NCBI RefSeq assembly: GCF_018446385.1
Contig: NC_055997.1
Location: 45,884,254-45,948,253 of the forward strand
Direction of reading: 5' to 3'
Origin: Zingiber officinale
Lineage: Eukaryota; Streptophyta; Magnoliopsida; Zingiberales; Zingiberaceae
DNA length: 64,000 nucleotides
In this document: positions 22,931 through 34,840 of the stretch, in pieces
Layout of the letters: every line of letters begins with the position of its first letter
Numbering within the stretch: the stretch's first letter is position 1
Notes under the pieces: generated by a model
The model's database searches: none
Told to the model about the DNA's origin: nothing
Seen by the model: only the letters and a program-made list of their open reading frames with translations
Position numbers and translations under genes: made by a program

Positions 22931-23232
22931 GATGCAGCGGGGCCGGCAAGAGAGGGTTGAATCGCTTGAAACAAAAAAATATACCCTTCCTCTATCCTTG
23001 GACTGAGATTAGTGAGGCAATTATAAACAGAAATAATAAATTAAAAAATAAGTAAAAGGTCACTATTTACTTGGTTACAACCTAGGTGGTTGTCAATCCA
23101 AGGAGGTTGCAAAGCTCACTAAGAATCTCCTTCTCTGAAGGTGGAGAAGCCTTTTACACACAATGAAAGCTCAGAAAAGTCTAGGAAAGTGATTATAGTA
23201 GTTGTTATTTTATTTCCTAGCTCCAAGGGCCT

Positions 23233-23239
23233 TTTTATA
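23233..23239 (-). promoter_or_regulatory. TATA box of element C LTR
   Basis: TATAAAA in the context GAGCTATAAAAAGGCC on the minus strand, about 40 bp downstream of the GC-rich half-palindrome cluster. Confidence 0.6.
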
Positions 23240-23274
23240 GCTCCTGAAAATCCTATCCGTAACTTGAGGGTGCC

Positions 23275-23480
23275 TCTAAAGGGGTTGGAGGGCACCTCCA
23301 GTGAGGCGCAGTGGATAAAGATTTATCCACTGCCAACGACTAACTTTCTGGTCGAAGGTCCCTTCCATGCTCATGGAGGGTGCCTTCCATGCCCATGGAA
23401 GGCGCCTCCCGCCTAAAGATTGCAGATGCGCGGGAGCGCCTCGGAGGCACCTTCAATGTCTTTTAAAGGCACCTCTAGAA
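23275..23480. repeat. GGAGGCGCCTCC-like cluster in C LTR
   Basis: Degenerate palindromes and halves: GGAGGGCACCTCC (about 23286), CCATGCTCATGGAGGGTGCC, CCATGGAAGGCGCCTCC (about 23395), GCGCCTCGGAGGCACC (about 23435) and AGGCACCTC (about 23466). It is less regular than the clusters of B, D and E. Confidence 0.6.
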
Positions 23481-24130
23481 GCAAGTATAGTCTCCATACG
23501 CTCTTCTGCTACTCCGATCGCCTAGGTGATTGCGACCAACCGAAATAGGGCTCCCCGGAACGTAATTTCTGGCCTTCTCTTCAAGCAGGCTTCCAATACG
23601 ACTTCTCATTCCTCGAACATCGTGTATGTTCTTCTTGTCCACCAGTGTACTCTTCCACAGCACCTCGTCCCTCTGATGCACCGAACCCATCGGCTCTCTT
23701 CCCGTGCCATCCTTGTCGCTAGCTTCGTCTTCCGCTCGACTTCTTGTGCTCCTAACCTCCTGCACACTTAGACACAGGGATCAAACCAAAATAGGACCTA
23801 ACCTAACTTAGTTGTTGATCACACCAAAATAACCACAGGGTCCAACAATCTCTCACTTTTTGATGTGCATCGACCCAAGTTGAAGTTAGGGTAATAACGA
23901 ACAAGATGTAATAAAAGAATTGACAAAGATGTAATAAAAAAATCATAACTCCCTCTAAACTTGTACCTATTTCTCCCCCTTTTTTCACATAAAAAAAGGG
24001 TATAATAAGAAACTAACTTGACATTTAAAAAAATGAAGTTTTCAAATAATTGACAAAGATTGAAAGTATTTCATTAATTTCACAAGCTTATCAGTTTGTC
24101 AATTAAATATTCAATTCAAGAATTGGCTTT

Positions 24131-24826
24131 CAGGATGTGGTGAGGCACTAGGCCTTCTTAGTTATTGGATCATCAACCACTTCTAGACAAAGCCTCTTAA
24201 AGAATTTAAACATTTAACTTTTCTGAAAGCCTTAGATAAAAAAAATGTTTAATCTAAGTATGATTTTGGAACCCAGTATAGGTTCCTTCCTACTAGGGTT
24301 AGCTAAGAATGGGGGGTACATATTTTCTGGGAATTCTTCTAAGTTGTCTCTGATATTTTCAAATGTACTAGTTTAACTTTCCATAAATTCTAAGTTTTAA
24401 CTTTTGAAAGTTATTTGGTTTCCAGCATGCATCTTTTTTCAAACTTACATTTTGCATTTTCAATTTATCATTTTCCAGGATGTGGTGAGCCACTAGGCCT
24501 TCTTAGTTATTGGATCATCAACCACTTATAGACAAAGTCTCTTAAAGAATTTAAACATTTAACTTTTCTGAAAGCCTTAGATAAAAAAAATGTTTAATCT
24601 AAGTATGATTTTGGAACCCAGTATAGGTTCCTTCCTACTAGGGTTAGCTAAGAATTGGGGGGGGGGGGTATATATTATCTGGGAATTCTTCTAAGTTATC
24701 TCTGATATTTTCAAATGTACTAGTTTAACTTTCCATAAATTCGAAGTTTTAACTTTTGAAAGTTATTTGGTTTCCAGCATGCATCTTTTTTCAAACTTTC
24801 ATTTTGCATTTTCAATTTATCATTTT
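24131..24826. repeat. Tandem duplication, 347-bp unit, in element C
   Basis: The block beginning AGGATGTGGTGAG at 24131 is repeated starting at 24478 with very few differences, including the G-run that grows from about six to about ten. It lies downstream of gag. Confidence 0.85.
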
Positions 24827-25224
24827 CTAACTTTAAATTGTTAAATAATTCTAAGGGGTATGTTTTTGCTAAGTTTAATTTTAACTCAGCATTTTCCTTT
24901 TCTAATTTTACTAAATCTTTAGAAAGAATTTTAATAAAATTAAAGGACTGCTTAGGAGATAGAGCACGTACCTTACTTACCTCAATTTCTGATATTCCCC
25001 CTTCATCACTGATTTCTTCTGATAACCCTCCCCCTTCATCAATGCTCATCTCTAAGCTGGTTTCATCTTCTACTTGATGGTTCACCATTAGGGCTAGTCT
25101 TGAGAAGGCCTCAATCTCAGACTCAGAGGTTGGTTATTCATCCCATGTGGCCTTCAGGTTCTTGTATTCGGAGGATGTTGGTCTTTTGTACTTTTCCTTT
25201 TCCTTCTTCTTTAGTTTAGGGCAG
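24720..25224 (-). pseudogene. Element C gag, C-terminal part
   Basis: Reading the minus strand from the D insertion point, the frame continues the interrupted zinc knuckle (C-P-K-L-K-K-K), reaches a stop near 25140 and then an acidic stretch and coiled coil (25088-24720: L-S-K-D-L-V-K-L-E-K-E-N-A-E-L-K). The same order (knuckle, acidic, coiled coil) is seen in the gags of B and E. It is the second half of the gag at 53271-54117. Confidence 0.72.
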
Positions 25225-26364
25225 TGTTCGCTCTCCGCAAGTGTACGGAAATGTCGCAAGTAATATAAAAGATTATCGTATCCACAGGGACTGGAATAAG
25301 CACTAGAAATGTCTCAATGCGAATTAGCTAAGCAACTATCCAATCGTTTCAAAAGCAAAGTAAAGGTAAACAAATCTAATCTTAAAGATCAACAAACAAG
25401 AGTTTAGTGTTTTGGATTATGCTAAAGGGAGATTCTAGGAGTTTCGGTTTCTTTGTAAGATTTCTTGAATGTAAATGGTTCACCAATTCTTATCCCTCAA
25501 TTGCCAAACATGTAGAAAGTTGTCGGTTCTCTCTTGCAATAGACAACCGGCTAAGGACTGAGAAATGTATCTAAATAGGATTAATTAGACATGAACCTAC
25601 GTTGTCCTTACACAGAAGCACACCTATTACTATGCCTTCCTCGGATATCAACATAGAAGCCCACAACTTATTAATCTATCAAGATACAAGAAACTAATCA
25701 CAAGATCCATCCTACTCTCTTGAATATTCCCATTTCCTCTTCAAGATTATCTCCCAAACGTCCTTACACGGGCTTGCACCTGTCACGTGGATCCCTCGGA
25801 TGATCGAGTGAGAGTTTATCTTTACAAAGTCCACAAGAAATCCAAACAATCAATCAAGAATGAGAATTAAGCACAAATCATTATTAATCATTCAAGATCT
25901 AATTGATACAAGCAAGACAATGTCATTGAAACAAGAAAATGTCAAATCCATAAGAGAATACATCAATCCATCATACAAATACTCCCTTAATCCTAGAATA
26001 CAAGATCTACTCCATGAATCGAGGAAGAAAACCCGAAGAAATAGAGATTACAAGCATTTCTTAAATCTCCAATCCAAGAAATCAAGAAGAGGGGGAAAGA
26101 GAAAACTTATCTACGAAGAAGCCTCGTCTTCGGATCCAAACCTCGCTCCGGAGTCGAAATCGTCGAGATCTCCCTTAGAATCGCCCAGATATCCTCCCAA
26201 GAATGGGAGGAAACCACCAAATCTTGCTTTCTCCCAAAGGGGGAGAGATTCCCTTTCAATTCATGAAGAAGGGTTTAAATAGAGGAGGGAATCGGGCGCC
26301 ACACGGCCCCGTGACACGGCCGTGTGAGATTCGCACGGCCATGTCCAGTTCCCTCTCTGCCAAA
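25225..26364 (-). repeat. 3' LTR of D, first part (left of CACTA insertion)
   Basis: The plus-strand end reads TGTTCGCTCTCCGC, identical to 51625 onward. It includes the TATA-like box (TATTTAAA, near 26275-26282) and the first ACACGGCCGTGT motifs. It is cut at 26364 by the CACTA element and resumes at 36636. Confidence 0.92.
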
Positions 26365-26600
26365 CACTACAACAAAATCGCTCATAGACATCAGTGGAAC
26401 AACAACGGTTTTAGGCTAAAACCGATGTCTTTGAGTATTTTACACCGGTTTTTTTAAAAACCGGTGTCTATGAGCGCAGATTTTAGCTCATAGACATCGG
26501 TTTTTTAGGCGATGTCTATGAGCGCCCTTTTTTTGGTTAATAGACACCGATTTTAACATCGGTTTTTAAAATCCGATGTTAATGAACCCAAATAATATTT
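26365..26600. repeat. CACTA left terminal and subterminal repeats
   Basis: The terminal inverted repeat of about 28 bp is followed by several direct and inverted copies of the AGACATCGGTTTT/AAACCGATGTCT motif, the expected transposase binding region. Confidence 0.8.
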
Positions 26601-26805
26601 TAATTTTTCTCCACAAGCCAAAATCTGCACACTGTGAATTCCCTCCAAACCTAAATCTTTATCCCGCCCTTCCTCCGCGCAACATCTCTCTCGTGATAAC
26701 CTAAACCTCCGACCATCCAACCATCCGACCATCCGACCATCTCTCTCAGCCTAAACCTAAACCTCCGACCATATCTCTCAACCTCATCTCCCTCGTCCCC
26801 CCTTC

Positions 26806-27189
26806 CTAGATCCTCTCCCGATCAGGATCAAGACACGACGAACTTGCTTCTCCATCCAACCACACCGCATCTCCTCCAACTCCTCCATTTGGTTGAGAAG
26901 AAGAGGCCTTGGTAGCGTACAGCATTCCCACCCGCGCGTCCAGAGCCACCGGCACCACCTCCTCCGCCACCTCCGCGAACAGCGGGCTGAACCGCAGCAG
27001 GTACGGCTCCCGGCACGTCGTCCCCTCCGGGCACACCGCCAGGCCCCCCTCCACCGCCAGCAGCCGCCGCATCGTCGCCGCGTCTCGTCCCCTGTCCCGG
27101 GTCAGCCGCACAGTCCGCATCGGCGCCAACGCCTCCGACACCCGGCTATGTATGGCCACACCGGCCTTGACCATGTCCCTAATCGGCAT
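26806..27189 (-). pseudogene. Captured fragment of a glycerol-3-phosphate acyltransferase gene
   Basis: The minus-strand frame of about 127 codons contains R-T-V-R-L-T-R-D-R, then [17 protein letters not shown] and [15 protein letters not shown]. These match, from memory, the acyltransferase blocks III and IV of plant GPAT1-8 proteins, which acylate glycerol-3-phosphate for cutin and suberin. The N-terminal phosphatase-like part, the earlier acyltransferase blocks and the C-terminus are absent. The GC content is far above that of the surrounding DNA, as for a captured grass- or monocot-type exon. It is probably not a working enzyme. It lies inside the CACTA element, beside its left end. Confidence 0.8.
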
Positions 27190-27311
27190 TGAGAAGCTAC
27201 AATGCCTTTAATCGGCACAGTGCCTAGAAGCAAAAATTGGCACGGGCTTTGTCTCTCCTCTTCATTTTTCTTTCTTTTTTTTCCTCTCTCGCATGACCGA
27301 CGCCCCCAAAT

Positions 27312-27701
27312 TGATAAGATCCTTTAATGGATCTTTTCAAATAAATCTATTAATTTTATTTCCTTTTTAAAATAAGTTTTAGACTTTTTCTTTTTATTTT
27401 AGATAAGTTTTAATTTGACATTTTCTCATGAAAATGTATTTTTATTTTATTTTTCTTTTACACCTTTTCTTTTGAAAAGGTAGTTTTATTTTATTTTTCT
27501 TTTAGACCTTTTCTTTTTGAAAAGGTAGTTTAGGTCTCTATTTAAAGAGACGTTATGTAACTTTGGAAGATAAGTAATTTCCCTTTTAATTAATAAATTT
27601 CGTTTGATTATTGAAGGCCAATCCCCTCGAAGCGATCACCGTATCCCCTTTTCCCTTTTTTTTTCGATTTTTTCACGTGATAAGCCCCCGGGTTCCTATC
27701 A
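27312..27701 (+). repeat. 5' LTR of F
   Basis: TGATAAG ... CCTATCA, 390 bp, nearly identical to 32173-32563. The primer site ACTTGGTATCAGAGCG follows at 27702. Confidence 0.93.
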
Positions 27702-27703
27702 AC

Positions 27704-27716
27704 TTGGTATCAGAGC
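27704..27716 (+). promoter_or_regulatory. Primer binding site of F (tRNA-iMet type)
   Basis: TTGGTATCAGAGC begins three bases after the LTR end. Confidence 0.85.
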
Positions 27717-27768
27717 GAGTTCATTTCATCTTTGTCCTATAGTATCTCGCATCAACTTCAACAAGTGC

Positions 27769-28756
27769 ATGGTCTTAACCCGACTTCAAGAAAAGAAAAT
27801 TCACTCTGTCATGACGATCGGAGGATCTCATCCTGACGCCAAATGGGCTCTGGAATTTGAAGCTAAGCACGAGACAAGGATGGATAAACTTGAAAAAACT
27901 ATGGCATCATTGGTCACAATAGTGCAAGAATTGAAGGATCGTTTAGAAGCAGATTCCAGCTCAAGCATACTAATCAAAAAGGGAATAAATCAACAAACTC
28001 GACAACAACAATATGACCAAGGAGCAAACTCAAATGAAGATCGAGAGCACAACCATCTACGTATGAAGGTGGAATTTCCTCGCTGGGAGAACAACGATCC
28101 GATTGGATGGATTTCAAGGGCTGAAAAATATTTTCACTTCCACAGCACGTCGGACAATGCAAAGGTAGAATTAGCATCTATAAATCTTGAAGGCGATGTC
28201 ATCCAATGGTATGACTGGCTTGAAGCATGCCATGGGCCTCCAAAATGGGAGAAATTCAAGGAAGAACTCATTAATCGATTTGGTCCCTCCGGTTATGAGA
28301 ATGTTGATGGAGAATTGGCCAAAATTCGACAGACTTCAACCGTACTAGAGTACCAAGGACGATTCGAGCGACTCTATAATCGAACTCGTGATTGGTTAGA
28401 AAAGCAACTACTGGGCACTTTTATTGAAGGACTTCGCCTTGATATACGATGAGAAGTAAAAATGAATCAACCCCCGCACCATGAAAGCTGCCTTATCCTT
28501 TGCACGACTACAAGAAGAGAAGATCAATGAGGAAGGAAGAAGAAATAACAAGGTAATTCGTGAAAACCCATCACATTATTCAACACCTCGTAGATTGACA
28601 AAAGAAGAGATCAAGGAAAGGATGGCAAAGGGATTATGTTGGCATTGCGATGAAAAGTGGCACCGTGGTCATCAATGCAAGCAAAAGAGGATACTGATGA
28701 TTGAACCAATAGAGAACTCTGAGGAAGAAGATGATTTCTATGAAGGTGAAACATAA
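27769..28756 (+). pseudogene. F gag
   Basis: I chose the ATG at 27769 (M-V-L-T-R-L-Q-E-K-K) because the frame upstream of it runs into the LTR. A coiled-coil-like N-terminus is followed by the gypsy capsid (F-P-R-W-E-N-N-D-P-I-G-W, then W-Y-D-W-L and F-K-E-E-L-I-N-R-F). The first frame ends with TGA at 28450. An extra C in a C-run near 28470 shifts the rest, 28481-28756, which carries the CCHC knuckle (C-W-H-C then H and C, near 28637-28680) and ends with TAA at 28754. Confidence 0.85.
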
Positions 28757-28786
28757 GATAATATCAACGAAGTACAAGATGACTCT

Positions 28787-31375
28787 ATGGCAATATCAGT
28801 ACATGCCTTAGAAGGACTACAAACTCCGCAAACAATGAAGGTAAAAGGATTCATTAAAAAGCAACCAGTAATGATACTTATAGATTCAGGAAGCACCAAC
28901 AATTTTCTAGACTCAACCTTAGCAAGAAGGCTTAAACAAAAAATAGAGCGAGCATCTACATTTGATGTTAAGGTGGCGGATGGAAGATCACTTACAAGTC
29001 CAGGAAAATGCGAAGGTATTAAAATTATCTTACCAAATTATGAATTAATCACAGATCTTTTTCTTCTACCCCTGGATGGATGCGATGTTGTACTTGGAGC
29101 ACAATGGTTGAGAACATTAGGAGACATAATATGGAATTTCTCTCAACTAACAATGCGCTTCCAAGATCAAGGAAAAGAAGTTTGCATCAGAGGCAAGAGA
29201 CAAGATACTATCACATCAATCAGTAGTTATCAGGCAGAGCGGCTATTAAAGAAAGATTGCTCCATTTTTCTTATGCAACTCTCCATCAAAAAGGATCATA
29301 AAGGTACCTCATATACCCCTCCAGAATTAGAGACACTTCTTTCTAAATTTTCTATGATATTTGCTGAGCCAAAGGGACTTCCTCCATCACGTTCACATGA
29401 TCATCGTATACCTCTAATACCGGGGAGTGCACCAGCAAATGTTAGACCTTATCGCTACCCTTACATACAGAAGGAGGTAATTGAGAAGATTGTACAAGAG
29501 ATGCTTCAAGCTGGTATTGTTCGCCCAAGTGTAAGCCCATACTCATCTCCAGTACTGCTTGTGCGAAAGAAAGATGGAAGTTGGCGAATGTGTGTAGATT
29601 ATCGGGCACTCAATAAAATTACAGTGAAAGATAAGTATCCCATCCCCATCATTGATGAATTACTTGATGAATTAGGAGGTTCCTCATTCTTCTCAAAATT
29701 GGATCTTCGCTCAGGCTTCCATCAGATAAGGATCTATCAGCCGGACATTCCAAAAACAGCCTTTCGGACTCATGATGGTCATTATGAATTTTTAGTCATG
29801 CCTTTCGGTTTAACTAATGCACCTTCTACATTCCAAAGTTTGATGAACGATATTTTCAGGCCTTATCTCCGCAAGTTTGTTTTGATTTTCTTTGATGATA
29901 TCCTTGTTTATAGTTCATCATTCGAAGATCATTTGCATCACCTTTATAAAGTACTCACTCTTTTACGTGAGCATTCTCTTTTTGTGAAAAGATCTAAGTG
30001 CAGCTTTGGGACAACTAAGGTGGAATACCTTGGTCATATTGTAAGTAAAAAAGGAGTAGCTACTGATCCCTCAAAGGTGCTAGTTATGAAGGAGTGGCCC
30101 ACCCCAAAGAATATCAAGGCATTACGTGGTTTTCTGGGTCTCACAGGTTATTATCGTAAATTTGTAAAAAATTATGGAAAGATTAGCGCTCCACTAACGG
30201 CTTTGTTAAAGAAAGATGCATTTAGATGGTGTCCTGAAGCAGAAAACGCATTTCAAAATTTAAAGGAGGCTATGACGACAACACCAGTTCTTGCACTACC
30301 TAATTTCAATAAGCAATTTGTCATTGAAGCCGATGCATCTGGAGTTGGAATCGGAGCAGTACTTATGCAAGAAGGACAACCATTAGCTTTTACTAGCAAG
30401 GCACTATCTCCTCTACATCAACAGATGTCAATTTATGACAAGGAAATGTTGGCTATCATACATGCCGTTACAAAATGGAGACCCTATCTTCTTGGCCGAT
30501 GCTTTCAAATACGAACTGATCATAAGAGTCTTAAGTTCATCTTGGATCAACGTATCTCAAATATGGATCAACAAAAATGGATCAAGAGACTTTTAGGATA
30601 TGATTATGAAATCATTTACAAGAAGGGAACGGAAAATACAGTAGCTGATGCTTTATCTCGCCTTCCTAACCAAATAGAGTTCACTGCTATATCCTTAGTA
30701 ACTTGCAAAATCTTGGAGAACATTAAAAAAGAGCAAAAGGAAAATTCAGCGGCACAGGCTCTCATCCAAAACATATTACAAAATTCATCACCAGAACCCC
30801 ACTATTCTTGGGATGGAGAAATTTTACGATATAAAAATAGAATCTTCCTTCCAGCAAACTCAGTTGAAAAGGAAGTAATACTGGAGGAATTTCATTGTTC
30901 ACCAATTGCAGGGCATTCTGGCTTCCTACGCACGTATAAATGGATTTCAAGAGCTTTCTATTGGAAGGGAATGAAGAAGAATACCAAAAACTTTGTTGCT
31001 GAATGTGATATATGTCAAAGAAACAAAGGAGAAAATGTAGCAAGACCAGGTCTTCTTCAACCCCTTCCTATACCTGAACAAATTTGGACAGACATTTCCA
31101 TGGACTTCATAGATGGGTTACCCACTTCACAAGGTCAAAGTACTATCATGGTGGTCGTTGATCGTCTGACAAAGTATGCCCATTTTTGTACATTATCGCA
31201 TCCTTATACTATTGCCCGTGTTGCTCAAGAATTTGTTGACCATATAATCAAACTACATGGTCTACCAAGATTTATTGTCACTGATAGAGATCCGGTTTTC
31301 ACAAGTAAATTTTGGAGAGAAATATTCCAATTGCAAGGTACTAAACTTAATTTTAGCACATCCTACCACCCATAG
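28787..31375 (+). pseudogene. F pol: protease, RT, RNase H, integrase (N-terminal part)
   Basis: An open stretch of 862 codons. Protease has the D-S-G-S-T active site (near 28885). Reverse transcriptase runs about 29500-30100 with V-D-Y-R-A-L-N and the catalytic F-F-D-D-I-L-V-Y (near 29890). RNase H has I-E-A-D-A-S (near 30325) and T-D-H-K-S-L. Integrase has its zinc-binding H-H-C-C (H in G-H-S-G, C-D-I-C, about 30910-31015), the first catalytic D in T-D-I-S-M-D-F and the second in V-T-D-R-D-P-V-F. The frame ends at a TAG (31373) in a conserved H-P-Q-S context, which looks like a CAG to TAG change. Confidence 0.92.
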
Positions 31376-32143
31376 TCTGATGGACAAACAGAGGTTGTTA
31401 ATTGATGTTTAGAGAATTATTTACGTTGCTTAACTGGTGATAGACCCAAGGAGTGGGTTCGTTGGCTTCCATGGGCAGAATGGTGGTACAATACGACCTA
31501 CCACTCAGCTATTAAGATTACCCCATTTGAGGCCGTTTATGGATGTATATCACCCTCAGTTAGCTCATACACACGTGGATCAACAAATGTGCATCAAGTC
31601 GATCAAAATCTACGCACAAGGGACCAAATATTGCAACTTTTGAAAAACAACTTATGCGATGCACAAGCAAGAATGAAGCAATTGGCCGACATGCATCGTT
31701 CGGAAAGAGAATTTGCAATAGGAGATTGGGTTTTTCTAAAACTACAACCATACAAACAAGTTTCAATTCGTTGTTCAAACTCTATGAAGTTGTCACCGAA
31801 ATTTTATGGCCCTTATAAAGTGATGGAACGTATTGGACCTGTTGCTTATCGCTTGGAGCTTCCACAAGATTCTAAAATACACCCTGTATTTCACGTGTCT
31901 TGTTTAAAGAAGAAACTAGGCGATAAATTTACTCCTCAACAACATCTTCCTGAAGTGAATTCAGATGGTGAAGTTAAATTTCAACCTTATGCTATTTTAG
32001 AAAGGAGACTTGTGAAGAAGAACAATCAAGCAACAGTTGAGCTATTAATTCAATGGGACAATTTTTCTATCGATGATGCAACATGGGAATTATATGATAC
32101 CATTCAAGAAAAATTTCCAGAATTTATTGATAAACAACCTTGA
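31376..32143 (+). pseudogene. F integrase C-terminus and chromodomain
   Basis: Continues the same frame after the stop. A second stop (TGA at about 31403) lies in a conserved V-N-R-C-L-E context. The region 31589-32143 is the integrase tail (L-S-P-K-F-Y-G-P-Y, H-P-V-F-H-V-S-C-L-K) followed by a chromodomain (L-I-Q-W-D-N-F-S-I-D-D-A-T-W-E, about 32040-32090). Chromodomains direct integration to modified chromatin in gypsy chromoviruses. The TGA at 32141 is followed 30 bp later by the LTR. Confidence 0.88.
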
Positions 32144-32157
32144 GGACAAGGTTGTTT

Positions 32158-32172
32158 TGAAGGGCGGTGGAA
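32158..32172 (+). promoter_or_regulatory. Polypurine tract of F
   Basis: Purine-rich GAAGGGCGGTGGAA directly upstream of the 3' LTR. Confidence 0.75.
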
Positions 32173-32563
32173 TGATAAGATCCTTTAATGGATCTTTTCA
32201 AATAAATCTATTAATTTTATTTCCTTTTTAAAATAAGTTTTAGACTTTTTCTTTTTATTTTAGATAAGTTTTAATTTGACATTTTCTCATGAAAATGTAT
32301 TTTTATTTTATTTTTCTTTTACACCTTTTCTTTTGAAAAGGTAGTTTTATTTTATTTTTCTTTTAGACCTTTTCTTTTTGAAAAGGTAATTTAGGTCTCT
32401 ATTTAAAGAGACGTTATGTAACTTTGGAAGATAAGCAATTTCCCTTTTAATTAATCAATTTCGTTTGATTATTGGAGGCCGATCCCCTCGAAGCGATCAC
32501 CCTATCCCCCTTTTCCCTTTCTCTTTCGATTTTTTCACGTGATAGGCCCCTGGGTTCCTATCA
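32173..32563 (+). repeat. 3' LTR of F
   Basis: A 391-bp direct copy of the left LTR, ending CCTATCA and followed by the duplication CAAAT. Confidence 0.93.
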
Positions 32564-32568
32564 CAAAT

Positions 32569-34840
32569 CCGCCTTCTCGTGATCTGCTCCAAGCGGCGAC
32601 AACAGCAACTCCGACGGCGTTTGAGAAGGGCAACTCAGAGGAGGACGAAGCTGGCCTTCAGCATTTACTCCGGTGAGGATCCCTCTTCTCCATTTTCCCC
32701 GAATTATCCATCAACAGGCGGCGGATTTAATTAGGGTTTTCACCGGCGTGGTTGCGCCGGAGGATTCCCTCATCTCTGATTTGACCAAGTCTGAAATCCC
32801 TTGCCGACGTGGTAGCGAGAGAAGGGAAACTCAAAGGAGGACGGAGCTGGCCTTGAACATCTTCTCTGGTGAAGCCTTACTGAAATCCAACACTGAGGCT
32901 GTTGTGGACTTCCACGAACGTGGTTGCGAATGCTGGCATGATCCCAGCAACTTCAATCTTCAATTCTGGCAGCAAGCTTCATTTCATCTCTCTGCTATTC
33001 AACTTCGCGTAGTTTGTGTTGGTGGAATCAGTAGATCAGAGGGTGAGGACAGTAATTTTTGTGTAATCTGTTGCTCTTCACTGAAGTGTTTAACTGCGGG
33101 AAGAACCAGCCATTATGTATCATTGTCCGGGATCAGTTTAGTCATCTGTATTGTTGTCCACCGGCGTTGCTGGTTCCATCTCCGGGCCCCCTTGTGACAA
33201 AGGAGGTAGTCGATTGGAGTTGATCGAGGAATAGTGGTTTGGATAGTTAGTTTATTTTCCTATTGAATGTTTCATGTTTAGTTGTTAGTTTACTTTTGTG
33301 TTTAATCTATGTGTTATTTCCTTATGATACATGTGGAGTGTTTAGCTTTACTTTGTTTAGTTTTATTTATGTATGATTGTTAATCTTGTATCATAGGGTG
33401 ACAATGTGATACATGTTTAGCTTTTATGCATAGTTAGGTTTTATTTGATTGTTGTTAAGTTGATTAGTCAATTGTTTTTTGTTTAACTGTTGCTTTCTTT
33501 ATGTATGGCCACACCGGCAACTTTGGGCATGTTTTATCCAGGGAGGAAGCATCTGCAAGCTTGCGACGTCAAGTAAAAGAGAAAGAAAACCAGAGGAAAA
33601 GGAGCTGTCCACTGCCTCATTTTGTGGATTGGGTGCACTGATTTAGCTTAAAGTATACAACGGTGGTGATTCCCAGTGGGACCTCCAAAACATTCTCTCA
33701 ATCATCTCCCCCATACTTGTTGATTGCTTATGTGAGTTTAGTCCACATTCTCTCAATTATCTCCCCCATACTTGTTGATTGCTTATGTGAGTTTAGTCCT
33801 CTCATCAAACAATTTCACATCAGTGCCAATGAGGTGAGATTTCACAGATAATGCAAAATATTGAATGTGCTGTTTAAATAATGCAGGTACGGATTTCATC
33901 TGATTTTTCCATTCTTGCAAGTAGGTCACTGGACAGCAGACAGATAAAAAAAACAAAAAACAAAAAAAAAGCAAGATCATACCTTTTCCATGTTGATCCT
34001 AGGAAATGGTTTCACAGAGATGATGATAACATTCTTAAAGATGTAATGTATGCCCCTCTCCTTAGTGGCTCCATCCAAGCCAGCATAATCTGTCTCTGCC
34101 ATGGGTGGGTGGGAGTAGAGATACCCCAGAAAGAGGCAGCTTGTGCCACTATTATCTCATGAACATGAGAACCAGGGCATCTTCAGACTGCTGGTGGAAC
34201 TCACCACTCAACATAAATGAGTACTTTGAGAAAAATGCACCAGAAAGTAAGTGGTCCCTAAAGTCATCCTATTCCTTGCGAAAACAATAGGTTCAGCTGG
34301 ACGATAAGCATACACATCCAATTCCATACTTCGTGATCCCATGAGCATCATGCTTTCTCCTTTTTCTGCCCCTTTATCTTATTGGATTTCTTGAGTTTGG
34401 ATGAGCTGATGGTAGGCAACATCGCGAGAAGATGTCACTGTTTTTGTGGTGTTGGAGCTAGAGGATATTTTTTGGGAAGGAAGATGCACAGAGACATGGT
34501 TGCATTAGTTTACTGCCACAGGCTTGCACCAGTTGCACATTCTGATCTTCTTTTTGGCTGAGTTTCATGTGGTAAATAGTGCTCTTATAATGGTCCTTGG
34601 AAGAGCAAAGGTGAATCTGCAGTGACAGAGTAGTGGATTACATTATGTATCATTCTGAATAATTCCATAGCATTGCCTGAGGATGATTTAGTTTAGCTGT
34701 TGCAGTATCCACTTTGCATTGATAATCTTCTCTTGGGCAGATACACAGATGGAAGGACTGGGAAAAGGATACGACATCGGCTGAGTATGCCTTCACGACT
34801 GGTATATATATGTTCACTATTCTTTGTTTTTTTGTCCCAG
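32569..34840. other. CACTA interior, mostly non-coding, with small tandem repeats
   Basis: No recognised protein domain. About 32625-32680 and 32816-32875 are imperfect copies of one GC-rich segment (GAGGACG(A/G)AGCTGGCCTT), 190 bp apart, with possible GT-AG boundaries. A 55-bp unit is tandemly repeated at 33691-33800. A phrase of 18 bp, ATGTATGGCCACACCGGC, is shared with the GPAT fragment near 27148. The region may be captured gene pieces; I cannot name their source. Confidence 0.5.

Larger units (their letters stand above)
22931..23847 (-). repeat. 3' LTR of element C (about 0.9 kb)
   Basis: Minus-strand start TGTTGGACCCTGTGG at 23847, preceded by a purine-rich tract (AAAAAGTGAGAGAT). In transcription direction it has a cluster of GGAGGCGCCTCC-like half-palindromes (about 23480-23275) and then a TATA box at 23239-23233 (CTATAAAAAGGCC). 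The left end near 22931 is estimated. Confidence 0.6.
27312..32563 (+). mobile_element. Element F: Ty3/gypsy chromovirus (short LTRs, Reina-like)
   Basis: Direct LTRs of 390 and 391 bp (27312-27701, 32173-32563) start TGATAAG and end CCTATCA, with the duplication CAAAT on both sides (27307-27311, 32564-32568). Primer site after the left LTR, gag, a pol ordered PR-RT-RH-INT, a C-terminal chromodomain, and a polypurine tract. Few differences between the LTRs suggest a fairly recent insertion into the CACTA element. Stops and one frameshift inactivate it. Confidence 0.93.

Noticed and set aside
25860..26282. A 140-codon frame in the D 3' LTR, also at 52260-52682
   Set aside because: It lies in the R/U5 part of both LTRs on the strand opposite to transcription, with no domain. 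A duplicated non-coding LTR frame is the better explanation.
26893..27211. Plus-strand frames rich in Arg/His/Pro across the GPAT fragment
   Set aside because: Shadow frames of GC-rich coding DNA; the minus frame alone has the recognisable acyltransferase motifs.
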